From the NCBI RefSeq assembly GCF_015624485.1, contig NZ_CP061378.1:2480001-2544000 (forward strand): DNA of 64,000 nt. Direction: 5' to 3'. The position numbers and the translations under genes were made by a program. Below, in pieces: positions 50,761 to 61,588 of this stretch; position 1 is the stretch's first letter, and the number at the start of each line of letters is the position of its first letter. Origin of the DNA: Bradyrhizobium genosp. L (GTDB taxonomy: Bacteria > Pseudomonadota > Alphaproteobacteria > Rhizobiales > Xanthobacteraceae). The notes below the pieces were generated by a model, which was not told the DNA's origin, made no database searches, and saw only the letters and a list, made by a program, of their open reading frames with translations.

Positions 50761-53700
50761 GTGTCGATATCCGTCGCACTGCATCACGTCACCCACTACA
50801 AATACGACCGGCCGATCGACCTTGGGCCCCAGACCATTCGGCTCCGCCCCGCCCCGCACACCCGCACGCCGATCTCGAGCTATTCGCTGAAGGTGACGCC
50901 GGCCAATCACTTCGTGAACTGGCAGCAGGATCCGCAGGGCAACTGGCTCGCGCGCTACGTCTTCCCGGAGAAGGCGACCGAACTCAGAGTCGAGGTCGAC
51001 TTCACGGCCCAGATGGTCGTGATCAATCCGTTCGACTTCTTCGTCGAACCCTATGCCAGCAGCTTTCCATTCGACTATGCCGGCGATCTCACGATCGAGC
51101 TTGCGCCCTATCTGGAGGCGGACGAGCCCGGTCCGTTGCTTGCGGCTTACCTCAAGGAGATCCCTCGCAAGGCCGATTCGACGGTCAATTTCCTGGTCGA
51201 GCTCAACGCGCAGCTGCAGAAGCGGATCAGCTATCTGATCCGCATGGAGGCCGGCATCCAGACGCCGGAGGAGACGCTGGCCGCGGGCTCCGGCTCCTGC
51301 CGCGACTCGGCGTGGCTGTTCATCCAGACGCTACGCCATCTCGGGCTCGCCGCGCGCTTCGTCTCCGGCTATCTGATCCAGGTCAGGCCCGACATCGATC
51401 CGCTCGAAGGACCGCGCGAGGTCGAGAACGATTTCACCGACCTGCACGCCTGGGCCGAAGTCTATCTGCCAGGCGCCGGCTGGATCGGGTTCGACGTCAC
51501 GTCGGGAATGCTGACCGGCGAGGGACACATCCCGGTCTGCGCCACGCCGCATTATCGCTCCGCTGCACCGGTGACCGGCTCCGCCGGCGCCGCCAAGGTC
51601 GAGTTCGGCTTCGAGATGAGCGTGAAGCGGATTCGTGAGGCGCCGCGGATCACCAAGCCGTTCTCGGATCAATCGTGGGCACGGCTCGACAGGGTCGGCG
51701 AGCAGATCGATCTCGATCTGAAGCAGGATGACGTCCGGCTGACGATGGGCGGCGAGCCGACTTTCGTCTCGATCGACGATCCGGAATCGCCGGAATGGAA
51801 CGTTGCCGCGGTGGGCCCGACCAAGCGCGCGCTCGCCGACGACCTGATCCGCAAGCTGCGCACGCGCTTTGCGCCGGGCGGCCTGCTGCATTACGGGCAG
51901 GGCAAATGGTATCCGGGCGAGAGCCTGCCGCGCTGGGCATTCGGTCTCTACTGGCGCAAGGACGGCAAGCCGATCTGGAACAATGCCGACCTGATCGCCG
52001 GCATCGGCAACCCGCGCAAGGCCGAGGTCGCGGATGCCAGGCGTTTCGCCGAAGGCACGGCAAGCAAGCTCGGTCTCGGTGCCGACTACGTGCTGGCCGC
52101 CTATGAGGACCCCGCTTTCTGGCTGCAGCGGGAGGCGGGCCTGCCGGCCAACGTGACGCCCGCCAACTCGAAGCTCACCGATCCGGAGGAGCGCGCGCGG
52201 CTGGCGCGGGTGTTCGATGAAGGCCTGACCACGCCGAAGGGCTTTGTATTGCCGATCCAGCGCTGGACGCCGCTCGGCGACCGCGTGCCGGCGCGCTGGC
52301 GCAGCGAGCATTGGAAGATCCGGCGCAGCCATTTGTTCCTGTTTCCGGGCGATTCCCCGCTGGGCTTGCGGCTGCCGATCGCCTCGCTGGAAGACGTCCC
52401 GCCGGAGGACTACCCCTACGTCGTCGAGCCCGATCCGATGGCGCCGCGCGACGCGCTGGCGGACGCGGCGCTGCGGCAGGCGCTGAAGGACATTCCGGAG
52501 CCGCTGCCGGTGCGCACCGCGATGTCGATCGAGGTTCGCGACGGCGTGCTGTGCGCGTTCATGCCGCCGGTCGAGAAAGTCGAGGATTATCTCGACCTGG
52601 TCGCCGCGCTCGAGGCGACCGCGGAAGAGCTGCAATTGCAGGTCCATGTCGAGGGCTACGCGCCGCCGTTCGATCCGCGCATCGAAGTCATCAAGGTGAC
52701 GCCCGATCCCGGCGTGATCGAGATCAATGTGCAGCCGGCGCAGAGCTGGCGCGAGGCGGTCGACATCACGCTCGGTCTCTACGAGGACGCCGCCAAGACG
52801 CGGCTCGGCGCCAACCGTTTCCTGATCGACGGCCGTCACACCGGCACCGGCGGCGGCAATCACGTCGTGGTCGGCGGCAGCAAGCCGGAGGACTCGCCAT
52901 TCCTGCGCCGGCCCGATCTTTTGAAGAGCCTCGTGCTGTACTGGCAGCGCCATCCGTCGCTGTCCTATTTGTTCTCCGGCATGTTCATCGGCCCTACCAG
53001 CCAGGCGCCGCGCATCGACGAGGCGCGGCACGACGGGCTCTATGAACTGGAGATCGCGCTGTCGCACGTGCCGCCGGCGGGCATGGAGGCGCCGCTGTGG
53101 CTGGTCGACCGCCTGTTCCGGCACATCCTGGTCGATATCACCGGCAACACCCACCGCGCCGAGATCTGCATCGACAAGCTGTATTCGCCCGACGGTCCGA
53201 CCGGCCGGCTCGGCCTGGTCGAATTCCGCGCGCTCGAGATGCCGCCCGATCCCAGGATGTCGCTGGCGCAGCAGCTGCTGATCCGCGCGCTGATCGCGAA
53301 ATTGTGGCGCGAGCCGCAGCAGGGAAAGTTCGTGCGCTGGGGCACCGCGCTGCATGACCGCTTCATGCTGCCGCATTTCCTCTGGGAGGATTTTCTCGGT
53401 GTGCTCGCCGAGCTCAAGCAATCCGGCTACGAGGTCGAGCCGGAATGGTATCAGGCGCAGCTCGAATTCCGCTTTCCCGCTTTCGGCCGCATCCATCACG
53501 GCGGTGTCACAATGGAGCTGCGGCAGGCGCTGGAGCCCTGGCATGTGTTGGGCGAGGAGGGCACCGCCGGCGGCACGGTGCGCTACGTCGACAGCTCGGT
53601 CGAGCGGCTGCAGGTCAAGGCGACCGGCTTCGTCGAAGGCCGCCACATCATCACCTGCAACGGCCGGCGGATGCCGATGACCGGGACCGGCCGCGCCGGC

Positions 53701-54021
53701 GAGGCCGTCGCCGGCGTCCGCTTCAAGGCCTGGCAGCCGGCCTCCGGGCTGCACCCGACCATTCCCGTGCACGCGCCGCTGACCTTTGACATCATCGACA
53801 CCTGGAACGGCCGCTCGCTCGGCGGCTGCGTCTATCATGTCGCCCATCCCGGTGGCCGCAATTACGAGACCAAGCCGGTCAATTCCAATGAAGCCGAGGC
53901 GCGGCGGCTGGCGCGCTTCCAGGACCACGGCCACACCCCCGGCAAGATCGAGCTGCCGCCGGAAGAACGCACAATTGAGTTTCCGCTGACCCTCGACTTG
54001 CGGACGCCGCTCCTGCACTAA
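50761..54021 (+). CDS. Transglutaminase-like and DUF2126 protein
   Basis: A 1086-residue cytoplasmic protein. The N-terminal bacterial transglutaminase region (to about residue 300) keeps the papain-like triad Cys180 ([10 protein letters not shown]), His229 (DLHAWAEVY) and Asp245 (IGFDVTSG). The remainder (about 330-1086) is the DUF2126 region ([59 protein letters not shown]), which looks like a modified amidoligase-type domain. The start is GTG 50761, which opens the conserved [18 protein letters not shown]. It heads the transglutaminase, ATP-grasp/alpha-E, transglutaminase set predicted to build or remove peptide linkages. Confidence 0.9.
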   Translation: MSISVALHHVTHYKYDRPIDLGPQTIRLRPAPHTRTPISSYSLKVTPANHFVNWQQDPQGNWLARYVFPEKATELRVEVDFTAQMVVINPFDFFVEPYASSFPFDYAGDLTIELAPYLEADEPGPLLAAYLKEIPRKADSTVNFLVELNAQLQKRISYLIRMEAGIQTPEETLAAGSGSCRDSAWLFIQTLRHLGLAARFVSGYLIQVRPDIDPLEGPREVENDFTDLHAWAEVYLPGAGWIGFDVTSGMLTGEGHIPVCATPHYRSAAPVTGSAGAAKVEFGFEMSVKRIREAPRITKPFSDQSWARLDRVGEQIDLDLKQDDVRLTMGGEPTFVSIDDPESPEWNVAAVGPTKRALADDLIRKLRTRFAPGGLLHYGQGKWYPGESLPRWAFGLYWRKDGKPIWNNADLIAGIGNPRKAEVADARRFAEGTASKLGLGADYVLAAYEDPAFWLQREAGLPANVTPANSKLTDPEERARLARVFDEGLTTPKGFVLPIQRWTPLGDRVPARWRSEHWKIRRSHLFLFPGDSPLGLRLPIASLEDVPPEDYPYVVEPDPMAPRDALADAALRQALKDIPEPLPVRTAMSIEVRDGVLCAFMPPVEKVEDYLDLVAALEATAEELQLQVHVEGYAPPFDPRIEVIKVTPDPGVIEINVQPAQSWREAVDITLGLYEDAAKTRLGANRFLIDGRHTGTGGGNHVVVGGSKPEDSPFLRRPDLLKSLVLYWQRHPSLSYLFSGMFIGPTSQAPRIDEARHDGLYELEIALSHVPPAGMEAPLWLVDRLFRHILVDITGNTHRAEICIDKLYSPDGPTGRLGLVEFRALEMPPDPRMSLAQQLLIRALIAKLWREPQQGKFVRWGTALHDRFMLPHFLWEDFLGVLAELKQSGYEVEPEWYQAQLEFRFPAFGRIHHGGVTMELRQALEPWHVLGEEGTAGGTVRYVDSSVERLQVKATGFVEGRHIITCNGRRMPMTGTGRAGEAVAGVRFKAWQPASGLHPTIPVHAPLTFDIIDTWNGRSLGGCVYHVAHPGGRNYETKPVNSNEAEARRLARFQDHGHTPGKIELPPEERTIEFPLTLDLRTPLLH

Positions 54022-54041
54022 TTGCGCTGTGGGGAAGTGCG

Positions 54042-56573
54042 ATGACCGGATCGGGCGGCCAAGGCAACAGTCAAGAGAGCAGGGCCCGTCCCGGTCAGCG
54101 CCGGATGGCGCAATGGGCGCGCGACTATGTCCGTCTTCCCGGCATCCCCGACGAGTATATCGGTGACGGCGACATGCCGCGGCCGGTCTGGAGCCGCTTC
54201 TTCGATGCCTTTGCCGCGCTGTCGCCGGCTGACATCGAGCGGCGTTTCGCCGCGGCCGATCGTCATCTGCGCGAGGCGGGTGTCACCTACCGCGCGCCGG
54301 GTGATGCCACCGACCGGATCTGGCCGCTCAGCCATCTGCCGCTGATCATCGATGCGGCCGACTGGCGGCAGCTCGCCGCCGGCATCGCGCAGCGCGCGCA
54401 GCTGCTCGAGATGGTGCTGGCCGATCTCTATGGCGAGGGGCGACTGGTCCAGAGCGGCGCGGTCCCGGCCGCAGCGATCGCCGGCAGCAGCGAATATCTG
54501 CGCGCGGTCAGCGGCATCAAGCCGCCGGGCGGCCGCTATCTGCATCTCTATGCAGCCGACATCGGCCGCGGCCCGGACGGCCGCTGGTGGGTGCTCGGCG
54601 ACCGCACGCAGGCGCCGTCGGGCGCCGGCTACGCGCTGGAGAACCGCCTGGTGCTGTCGCGCGCCTTCTCCAATCTCTACAAGTCGATGAATGTCGAGCG
54701 TGTCGCGCCGTTCTTCGAATCCTTCCGCGATTCGCTGCGCGCCAGCGCCGACCGCGACGAGCCGCGGATCGGCCTGCTGACGCCGGGCGCATTCAACGAG
54801 ACCTATTTCGAGCACGCCACGCTGGCGCGCTATCTCGGCTTCCTGCTGGTCGAGGGCGACGATCTCGCGGTGTCCGGCGACCGCATCCACATCCGCACCG
54901 TCGCAGGATTGAAGCGGCTCGACGTGCTGCTGCGCCGGGTCGATTCCAACATGCTCGATCCGCTCGAGCTCGATGCCTCGTCCTATCTCGGCGTGCCCGG
55001 CCTGATCGAGGTGTTGCGCAAGAGCGGCGTCGTGGTCGCCAACATGCCGGGTTCGGGCGTACTGGAAGCGCGGGCGCTGCTCGGCTTCCTGCCCAATCTC
55101 TGCCGCCGCCTGCTCTCCGAAGATCTGATGATGCCGCATATCGCGACCTGGTGGTGTGGCCAGAAATCCGCGCGCGAGGAGGTGCTGTCGCGGCTCGATG
55201 CCTTCGCGATCGAGGGCGCCTACGGCCGCGGCGTGCCGGATTTTCCCGGCAACGGCCCGGTGCTTCCGAGCGAGCTGTCGCCCGCCGAGCGCGACCGCCT
55301 CAAGGACGCGATTGCCCATCGCGGCATCGACTATGTCGGTCAGGAGCTGGTGCGCCTGTCCACCACGCCGGTCTGGGAGAACGGCCGCATTGCGCCGCGC
55401 CCCTTCGTACTGCGGGTGTTCGCCGCTGCCACCCCCGATGGCTGGACCGTGTTGCCCGGCGGCTTCTGCCGGATCGCCGAGCGCGCCGATGCGCGCGCGG
55501 TGTCGATGGGCGACGGTGCCGTCTCCGCCGACGTCTGGGTGGTCTCCGACAAGGCGGTGGCGACCTCGACCTTGCTGCCGGCGGTCGATACCGTGCGGAT
55601 CCGCCGTATCGCCGGCGTGCTGCCGAGCCGCGCCGCCGATAATCTGTTCTGGCTCGGCCGTTACCTCGAGCGCGCCGAGGCGACGATCCGGCTGATCCGC
55701 GCATTGTCGACGCCGCTGCGCGATCCAGCCCGCGCGAGCGCGACCGGCGCCGCGACGACGATGCATTCGGCCGAGCGCATCCAGCGCATGCTGGTGACCT
55801 GGGGAGCGGCTTCGCAGACCGCGCGCGCCAATCCCGCCAAGGTCGCGCTCGAAGCGCTGCAGAGCGCGGAAAAATTCGGCTCGGCACTGTCGCTGGTCCG
55901 CTCGGCACAGCGCACCGCCACCGGCCTGCGCGAGCGGTTGTCGCCGGATGCCTGGCAGGTCATCACCGAGATGACCGAGCGGCTGGCGATCGAAGTCCAT
56001 GACGATGACGGCGTCATCAGCGCTGCAGAACTGACGCTGCAGGAGCTTGCAAGCTTCGCCGGGCTCGCGCAGGAGAACATGAACCGCGCCGCCGGCTGGC
56101 GCTTCCTCGAGATGGGCCGCCGCGTCGAGCGCGCCATCAACACCACGCGCTTCGCGCGCCAGTTCGCCTATGACGAGGCCGGCGACGAGGACCTCGACAT
56201 CCTGCTGACGCTGGTCGACTGCCAGATCACCTATCGCTCGCGCTATCTGCTGCAGCCACTGCTCGCACCGGTGCGCGATCTCGCGGTGCTCGATCCCTAC
56301 AATCCGCGCTCGGTCGCATTCCAGGTCGCAAGCCTCAACGAGCACATCGCGGCGCTGCCGAGCCTGAAAGAACACGGCCTGATCGAGCGGCCGCAGCGGC
56401 TTGCAGTCGCGACCGAGGCGATGCTGACGACGGCGGAAGCGGCGAGCCTCGACGTCAAGACGATGTTTGCGCTGGAGCAGGATCTGTTGAGCCTGTCCGA
56501 TGCGATCGGGTCGCATTATTTTCCGCACGGACCGAATGCCAGCCGGCCGGAGAAGCTCACGGGGCTGGCGTGA
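54042..56573 (+). CDS. Circularly permuted ATP-grasp protein fused to an alpha-E domain
   Basis: An 843-residue fusion. Residues about 40-490 form the circularly permuted type 2 ATP-grasp unit (PLIIDAADWRQLAAGIAQRA, WWVLGDRTQAPSGAGYALEN, GLLTPGAFNETYFEH, FAIEGAYGRG); residues about 530-830 form the all-helical alpha-E domain (ADNLFWLGRYLERAEATIRL, RFLEMGRRVERAINTTRF, NPRSVAFQVASLNEHI). In many genomes these are two adjacent genes; here they are one chain. ATP-grasp enzymes ligate a carboxylate to an amine, so the complex probably forms an amide or peptide bond. The stop overlaps the next start by four bases (GTGA). Confidence 0.92.
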   Translation: MTGSGGQGNSQESRARPGQRRMAQWARDYVRLPGIPDEYIGDGDMPRPVWSRFFDAFAALSPADIERRFAAADRHLREAGVTYRAPGDATDRIWPLSHLPLIIDAADWRQLAAGIAQRAQLLEMVLADLYGEGRLVQSGAVPAAAIAGSSEYLRAVSGIKPPGGRYLHLYAADIGRGPDGRWWVLGDRTQAPSGAGYALENRLVLSRAFSNLYKSMNVERVAPFFESFRDSLRASADRDEPRIGLLTPGAFNETYFEHATLARYLGFLLVEGDDLAVSGDRIHIRTVAGLKRLDVLLRRVDSNMLDPLELDASSYLGVPGLIEVLRKSGVVVANMPGSGVLEARALLGFLPNLCRRLLSEDLMMPHIATWWCGQKSAREEVLSRLDAFAIEGAYGRGVPDFPGNGPVLPSELSPAERDRLKDAIAHRGIDYVGQELVRLSTTPVWENGRIAPRPFVLRVFAAATPDGWTVLPGGFCRIAERADARAVSMGDGAVSADVWVVSDKAVATSTLLPAVDTVRIRRIAGVLPSRAADNLFWLGRYLERAEATIRLIRALSTPLRDPARASATGAATTMHSAERIQRMLVTWGAASQTARANPAKVALEALQSAEKFGSALSLVRSAQRTATGLRERLSPDAWQVITEMTERLAIEVHDDDGVISAAELTLQELASFAGLAQENMNRAAGWRFLEMGRRVERAINTTRFARQFAYDEAGDEDLDILLTLVDCQITYRSRYLLQPLLAPVRDLAVLDPYNPRSVAFQVASLNEHIAALPSLKEHGLIERPQRLAVATEAMLTTAEAASLDVKTMFALEQDLLSLSDAIGSHYFPHGPNASRPEKLTGLA

Positions 56574-57448
56574 TCTACGACATCCGTCACGTCACCACCT
56601 ATAGCTACGAGACGCCGGTCGGCTTCGCGCGCTGCGCGCTGCGGCTCGAGCCGATGACGGGCGACGGCCAGCGCCTGATCTCCCATTCGGTCGAGATCCG
56701 GCCGAAGCCGGCGGAGCGCACCGCCCGGCGGGATTTCTTCGGCACGCTGACCGAAAGCGTCCTGATCGAGACCTCGCACCGCAACCTCCGCATCGATTCC
56801 CGCTCGCGGGTGGCGGTGGCGCGGCAGCCGCCGCCGCGCGATGCCGCGAGCCCATCATGGGAGAGCATGCGCGACATCGCCGCGGAGGCAACGAGCCTCG
56901 GCTCGGATTCGCCGGTCGGCTATATTTTCGCCAGTGCGCTGGTGCCGGTGCTGCGGCCGGTGACGGACTACGCGGCCACGAGCTTTCCGCCCGGCGGCGG
57001 CATCCTGTCTGGCGCAGCCGATCTGATGCGGCGCATCCGCAGCGAGTTCAAATACGACCCCAAGGCGACCGTGATCTCGACGCCTCTGAAGGAAGCGTTC
57101 GAGAAGCGCCACGGCGTGTGCCAGGATTTTGCCCATGTGATGATCGCGGGCCTGCGCGGGCTCGGCCTGCCGGCGGCCTATGTCAGCGGCTATCTGCGCA
57201 CCATCCCGCCGCCGGGCCAGCCGCGGCTGCAGGGCGCCGATGCGACCCATGCCTGGGTCTCGGTCTGGTGCGGCAGCGAACTCGGCTGGATCGGCTTTGA
57301 TCCGACCAACGATCTGATGGTCGCAAACGACCACATCATTCTGGCGATCGGCCGCGACTTTGCCGACGTTTCCCCGGTCGACGGCGTCATCGTCGGCGCG
57401 CGCAAGCAGAAGCTCGCGGTCGCGGTGGATGTGTTGCTGGTGGACTAA
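56570..57448 (+). CDS. Transglutaminase-like peptidase family protein
   Basis: A 292-residue protein with the N-terminal beta-region MIYDIRHVTTYSYETPVGFA and a transglutaminase core containing Cys184 (HGVCQDFAHVMIAG), His227 (DATHAWVSVW) and Asp244 (WIGFDPTNDL). The start is GTG 56570, overlapping the upstream stop. It is a compact paralogue of the N-terminal part of the 1086-residue protein. In this set it may act as the peptidase that reverses or trims the linkage made by the ATP-grasp enzyme. An Anbu proteasome-like gene, often near such sets, is absent here. Confidence 0.92.
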   Translation: MIYDIRHVTTYSYETPVGFARCALRLEPMTGDGQRLISHSVEIRPKPAERTARRDFFGTLTESVLIETSHRNLRIDSRSRVAVARQPPPRDAASPSWESMRDIAAEATSLGSDSPVGYIFASALVPVLRPVTDYAATSFPPGGGILSGAADLMRRIRSEFKYDPKATVISTPLKEAFEKRHGVCQDFAHVMIAGLRGLGLPAAYVSGYLRTIPPPGQPRLQGADATHAWVSVWCGSELGWIGFDPTNDLMVANDHIILAIGRDFADVSPVDGVIVGARKQKLAVAVDVLLVD

Positions 57449-57536
57449 GCCGTTGGCTTGAATTGCATCGTCCCCGTTAATCTCGCTCTCCCAATTCCCG
57501 TGTAGGATTTCCCTGTTTTTCTTGCTGGGGGCTTCC

Positions 57537-58037
57537 ATGGGGCAGGCCGGAAACAGCTTCTCGGAAAGCGTGACGGCGGCGGTACACCACGCCCTGTCAC
57601 CGCTGCGCGTGGTCGCCGAAGCGTTCGGTTATTCGCCGGCCGACATGCAAATCTGGGCGTTCATCTGCGGCCTGCTATTGTTGGCGCTGGTGTTTCCGCA
57701 GAGTTACGGCGATCTCGTGCTGCGCCGCCGCCGCGCCGTCGCCAGCGGCAAGGTGGTGGGAATCGACACCGGAGGCGACGGCCCCGACACGCCGATCATC
57801 GAGTTCGCGGACCGCTCGGGCAAGATCAGGCGCTTCGAGTCGCACTTGCCGGTCAATGCAGCAACCGATTGGGTCGGCGCAAGGGTGAGCGTGATCTACG
57901 ATCCGCTTCATCCGACGCGGGCGCGCGAGGATGGACGCGCCTTCATGAAAGTCCTCCACGCAGCGGCATGGTATGCGATGGTCCTCGGCCTGTTCGCGTT
58001 CGCTTTCTGGCCCGGTGCGATGGCCGCGTTGCGCTGA
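57537..58037 (+). CDS. DUF3592 domain membrane protein
   Basis: A 166-residue protein with two hydrophobic segments (about residues 39-58 and 142-163) flanking a small beta-rich soluble domain (ASGKVVGIDTGGDGPDTPII to VGARVSVIYDPLHPTRARED) typical of DUF3592. The start is ATG 57537 with GGGGG 5-10 bases upstream. The function is unknown. It follows the transglutaminase trio by 88 bases on the same strand but a shared transcript is not certain. It converges on the chemoreceptor gene with a 14-base gap. Confidence 0.72.
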   Translation: MGQAGNSFSESVTAAVHHALSPLRVVAEAFGYSPADMQIWAFICGLLLLALVFPQSYGDLVLRRRRAVASGKVVGIDTGGDGPDTPIIEFADRSGKIRRFESHLPVNAATDWVGARVSVIYDPLHPTRAREDGRAFMKVLHAAAWYAMVLGLFAFAFWPGAMAALR

Positions 58038-58051
58038 CAGGCTGCGCCTGG

Positions 58052-59803
58052 TCAGGTCCCCGTCCGCCGCGCGCCATCCGCCGCTTCGGCGCGCAGGCTG
58101 CGGAAGAACTGCTCGACCTCGCGCGACAGCGTCTCGGCGGTCGCGGTCAGGTCGTTCGAGGCCGTGAGGACCGATTCCGCCGCGTGGCTGGTCTGGCCGA
58201 TGTCGTCGCGCAGCGAGCCGATGTTCTGGACCAGCGTCTCGTTGCCCTGTGCGGCCATCTGCGCGTTGACGGAGATTTCCCGCGTGGCGGCGTCCTGCTG
58301 GCCGATGGCGCTGGCGATGTTCGCGGTGACGCTGTTGATCTCGCGCACGGCCTGGCCGATTTCGCGCACGGCGGCGACCGAAGAGCGGGTCGAGGCCTGG
58401 ATCAGGCCGACATTCTCGCCGATCTCGGCGGTCGCCTTCGCGGTCTGGCCGGCCAGCGCCTTGACCTCATGCGCGACGACGGCAAAGCCGCGGCCGGCTT
58501 CGCCGGCGCGTGCCGCCTCGATGGTGGCATTCAGCGCCAGCAGATTGGTCTGCTCGGCGATCGCCTGGATCAGGCTCAGCACGCCGTCGATCCGCTGGGT
58601 GGTGGCGGCAAGCCCCTCGATCTCGGTGATCGAGCGGTCGGTCCGGGTGCCGGCCTGCTCGACCGCGCCGGAGGATTGCTTGACCTGGCGGCCGATCTCC
58701 TGGACCGAGGCGGAGAGTTCTTCGGCTGCGCCTGCGACCGCCGAGACGTTGCTGGAGGCCTGCTCGGTCGCGCTCGCGGCGGCAACCGCGCGCCCGCTCG
58801 CGTTTGCCGCGACGCTGGCGATGGTCTGCGCGGTTCCGCGCATCGTGGCGGCATTGTCCTGGACTGCGCGCAGCACCGAGCCGATCGCGCCGCGAAACGT
58901 CTCGACCGAGCTTTCGATCTGCCGGCCGCGTGCGTCGCGCGCCTCGGAGTCCTGCACGACCTGCGCGTTGAGGCTGCGGTTGCGCGCCATCGCCTCCTGA
59001 AACACGCCGATGGCGCGGGCCAGCGCGCCGATCTCGTCGCTGCGGCCGACATGCGGGACCTCGATATGGTCGGCGCCGTCGGCGACGCGCTTGATCGTCG
59101 CGGTGATCTGCGACAGCGGCCGGGCGATCGAGCGGGCGATGATCAGGACGCCGAGCACGACCGCGATCAGCGCCGCAGCGCCGAGCCCGGTCAGCACCAG
59201 CGCCATCTCGCGGTTGGCGTCGCTCTGCCGCGCCAGCCGCTTGCTGCGCTCGGCATAGACCTTCGACAGCGCCTCGAGATCCTTGTTCAGCGCGCTGCGC
59301 ACCTCGCGGTTGGCGTCATTGTCGCCCCATTCGCGTCCGGCAGCGGCATTGATCTCGACACCGCGGCGGACCAGCTCCTTGCGGAAGTCGATGAACTGCG
59401 CGATGCGCTTCTTGAAGGTTGCGAACTGCTCGGCGTCGTCGGCCCGGACCAGGGTTTCCCAGTTCTTGACCACGGCGAGGATGCTGTCGTTGAACCTCAG
59501 GAGGCCTTCGCCATACTTCTTCACTGTCGCGGGTTCGCTCGACATGTAGATGCCGCGGGATTCCATGACCACCGCATAGACCAGCGAGTTGACCCGCTCG
59601 ACATTGAGCGCGGCGCGGCTTGCGAGGTCGACGGCTTCGGTCAGCTCGGCATTCCGCCGCGTGTTATAGTCGGAGAGCGCGGCGATGGCTGCGGTCAGCA
59701 CCGCAATCAGCGCGAATGTCGAATATAGCCGGGCTGCGAGCGAGAATCGGGATGCCATCGGGGGACGGGACGACAGGGCGGTGGATGCAGGGGAAATTGA
59801 CAT
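58052..59803 (-). CDS. Methyl-accepting chemotaxis protein
   Basis: A 583-residue chemoreceptor. TM1 lies at about residues 25-45, a helical periplasmic sensor region of about 155 residues follows (4-helix-bundle type), TM2 at about 203-225 ([20 protein letters not shown]), then HAMP ([20 protein letters not shown]) and a long cytoplasmic coiled coil with the conserved hairpin tip [20 protein letters not shown] then [20 protein letters not shown]. No C-terminal CheR pentapeptide is present. GGAGTG precedes the ATG. The ligand is unknown; nearby eutB gives no direct clue. Confidence 0.93.
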   Translation of the reverse strand: MSISPASTALSSRPPMASRFSLAARLYSTFALIAVLTAAIAALSDYNTRRNAELTEAVDLASRAALNVERVNSLVYAVVMESRGIYMSSEPATVKKYGEGLLRFNDSILAVVKNWETLVRADDAEQFATFKKRIAQFIDFRKELVRRGVEINAAAGREWGDNDANREVRSALNKDLEALSKVYAERSKRLARQSDANREMALVLTGLGAAALIAVVLGVLIIARSIARPLSQITATIKRVADGADHIEVPHVGRSDEIGALARAIGVFQEAMARNRSLNAQVVQDSEARDARGRQIESSVETFRGAIGSVLRAVQDNAATMRGTAQTIASVAANASGRAVAAASATEQASSNVSAVAGAAEELSASVQEIGRQVKQSSGAVEQAGTRTDRSITEIEGLAATTQRIDGVLSLIQAIAEQTNLLALNATIEAARAGEAGRGFAVVAHEVKALAGQTAKATAEIGENVGLIQASTRSSVAAVREIGQAVREINSVTANIASAIGQQDAATREISVNAQMAAQGNETLVQNIGSLRDDIGQTSHAAESVLTASNDLTATAETLSREVEQFFRSLRAEAADGARRTGT

Positions 59804-60100
59804 CGGGGCACTCCAAGAGGCCGGGGAGTACCTTCGGCCGATTAGGAATTATGGAAAATCTTCATGGATGTTTTCTTAACGCAGGTGCTTTTCGGCGATA
59901 CAATTTTTGAAACTTTTTCCAGCAATGCCAATTGCTTACCGACAACTCTGAGTCTCACCGGCTAAAACCACGGCGCATTACTGCGGCAGCTTGTCACACC
60001 CCGGCTTTGCGAATTGCATGCGCAGGGGCGGCAAGCCGGCTCGGACTTCGCAAAGAGGTGCTAGGTTACGCCGGCCTGCTTTTCAGGTCCGAATTTCCCC
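59804..60100 (+). other. Divergent intergenic region, chemoreceptor/eutB
   Basis: This 297-base gap presumably contains both promoters. It is more AT-rich near 59850-59930 than elsewhere. I found no cobalamin-riboswitch core, no palindromic repeat of families A-D and no convincing sigma-54 site. A short TCGGACTTCGCAAAGAGGTG stretch at about 60041 lies upstream of the eutB start. Confidence 0.5.
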
Positions 60101-61501
60101 ATGCGCTATCGCCACACCCTCGACGCCACCAGCTACGCCTTCGATGACCTGCGCGACCTGCTCGCCAAGGCCTCAGCCCCGCGCTCCGGCGACCGTTTGG
60201 CCGGCATCGCGGCCGAGACGGCCGAGCAGATGTTCGCCGCCCGGCGCGCGCTTGCCGATGTGCCGCTCCGGCAGTTCCTCGAAGAGCCGGTGATCCCCTA
60301 TGAGGACGACGAGGTCACCCGCCTGATCCTCGACAGCCACGATGTCGCGGGATTCGTGCCGCTGTCGTCGCTCACCGTCGGCGGCTTCCGCGACTGGCTG
60401 CTGTCGGAGGCCGCGACCGGCGAGGCGCTGCGGAAGATCTCGCGCGCCGTCACGCCGGAGATGGTGGCCGCGGTGTCGAAGCTGATGCGCAACCAGGACC
60501 TGATGCTGGTTGCGGCGAAATGCGAGGTGACCACCGGCTTCCGCAACACCATCGGCCTGCGCGGCAGGATGAGCGCCAGGCTGCAGCCCAACCGCCGGTT
60601 CGACGACGTCAAGGGCATCACCGCCTCGATCCTCGACGGGCTGCTGCTCGGATCGGGCGATGCCTGCATCAGCATCAATCCGGCGAGCGATGATCCCAAT
60701 GTGATCGCAACCCTGCTGCGGCTGCTCGACGACATCATCGTGCGGCTGGCGATACCGACGCAGGTTTGCGTCCTCACCCATGTCACGACCACGCTCGGCC
60801 TGATCGGGCAGGGGCTGCCGATCGATCTGGTATTCCAGTCGATCGCCGGCACCGAGGCAGCGAACCGCAGTTTTGGCATCGACCTCTCGCTGTTGCGGGA
60901 AGCGCGCGAGGCCGCCCTCTCGCTCCGCCGCGGCACCGTCGGCGATCATGTGATGTATTTTCAGACCGGGCAGGGCTCGGCGCCGTCGGCCGATGCCCGC
61001 CACCAGGTCGACCGGCAGACCTGCGAGGCGCGCGCCTACGCCGTGGCGCGTGCCTTCGATCCGCTGCTCGTCAACAGCGTGGTCGGCTCGATCGGTCCCG
61101 AACATCCCCACGGCGGCAGGCAAATCATTCGCGCCGGGCTCGATGGCCATTTCTGCGGCAAGCTGCTCGGCTTGCCGATCAGTGTCGACGTCGGCCACAT
61201 CGGTCACACCGAGGCCGATTCCGGCGACGCGGACAATCTGCTGACGCTGCTGGCAGCCGCCGGCATGACCTCGATGATGGGCACCGCGGGCGCTGATGAC
61301 GTCATGCTGAACGGACAGATGAGCTCGATTCACGACGCGCGCTATGTCCGCGGCCTGTTCGGCCTGAAGCGGGCGCCCGAATTCGACGACTGGCTGATGC
61401 GCGAAGGGCTCGCCGGGCCCGACCTCCGCCTTGTCGGCGACGCAGGGCTATTGCCTGAATTTGCTTCCAGGCTGCTGACCGATATGAAAACCGCATCTTA
61501 A
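60101..61501 (+). CDS. eutB: Ethanolamine ammonia-lyase large subunit
   Basis: A 466-residue TIM-barrel protein that aligns along its length with EutB (about 455 residues in E. coli). Diagnostic stretches are MRNQDLMLVAAKCEVTTGFR, GSGDACISINPASDDP, CVLTHVTTTLGLIGQGLPID, VDLVFQS-like IAGTEAANRSFGIDL and MYFQTGQGSAPSADAR. The enzyme uses adenosylcobalamin to convert ethanolamine to acetaldehyde and ammonia, but it needs the small subunit EutC, which normally follows. No EutC gene is in the remaining 2.5 kb of sequence, so either EutC is elsewhere or the protein works alone or has another role. It starts at ATG 60101. Confidence 0.92.
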   Translation: MRYRHTLDATSYAFDDLRDLLAKASAPRSGDRLAGIAAETAEQMFAARRALADVPLRQFLEEPVIPYEDDEVTRLILDSHDVAGFVPLSSLTVGGFRDWLLSEAATGEALRKISRAVTPEMVAAVSKLMRNQDLMLVAAKCEVTTGFRNTIGLRGRMSARLQPNRRFDDVKGITASILDGLLLGSGDACISINPASDDPNVIATLLRLLDDIIVRLAIPTQVCVLTHVTTTLGLIGQGLPIDLVFQSIAGTEAANRSFGIDLSLLREAREAALSLRRGTVGDHVMYFQTGQGSAPSADARHQVDRQTCEARAYAVARAFDPLLVNSVVGSIGPEHPHGGRQIIRAGLDGHFCGKLLGLPISVDVGHIGHTEADSGDADNLLTLLAAAGMTSMMGTAGADDVMLNGQMSSIHDARYVRGLFGLKRAPEFDDWLMREGLAGPDLRLVGDAGLLPEFASRLLTDMKTAS

Positions 61502-61522
61502 ACCGCGGTGAGACTGAGTTGA

Positions 61523-61586
61523 ATCGTCATCGCGCTTTTGCTTTTTGTTTGAGCGTGATCTTTTCGGAAAGCCGCGTCACACTTTT
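61523..61586 (+). repeat. Degenerate copy of a common rhizobial intergenic repeat
   Basis: CGTCATCGCGCTTTTGC is followed by TTTTTGTTTGAGCGTGATCT, then TTTCGGAAAGCCGCGTCACA and CTTTT. This resembles the frequent rhizobial element with GAGCATGATCTTTTCGGAAA as I remember it, with several changes and only one arm. It lies between the eutB stop and the hpnP promoter region. Confidence 0.5.
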
Positions 61587-61588
61587 AA

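Noticed and set aside
59804..60100. Cobalamin riboswitch or sigma-54 promoter upstream of eutB
   Set aside because: No B12-box core or conserved riboswitch stems can be recognised, and the only TGTCAC/TTTGC pair has the wrong spacing for sigma-54.
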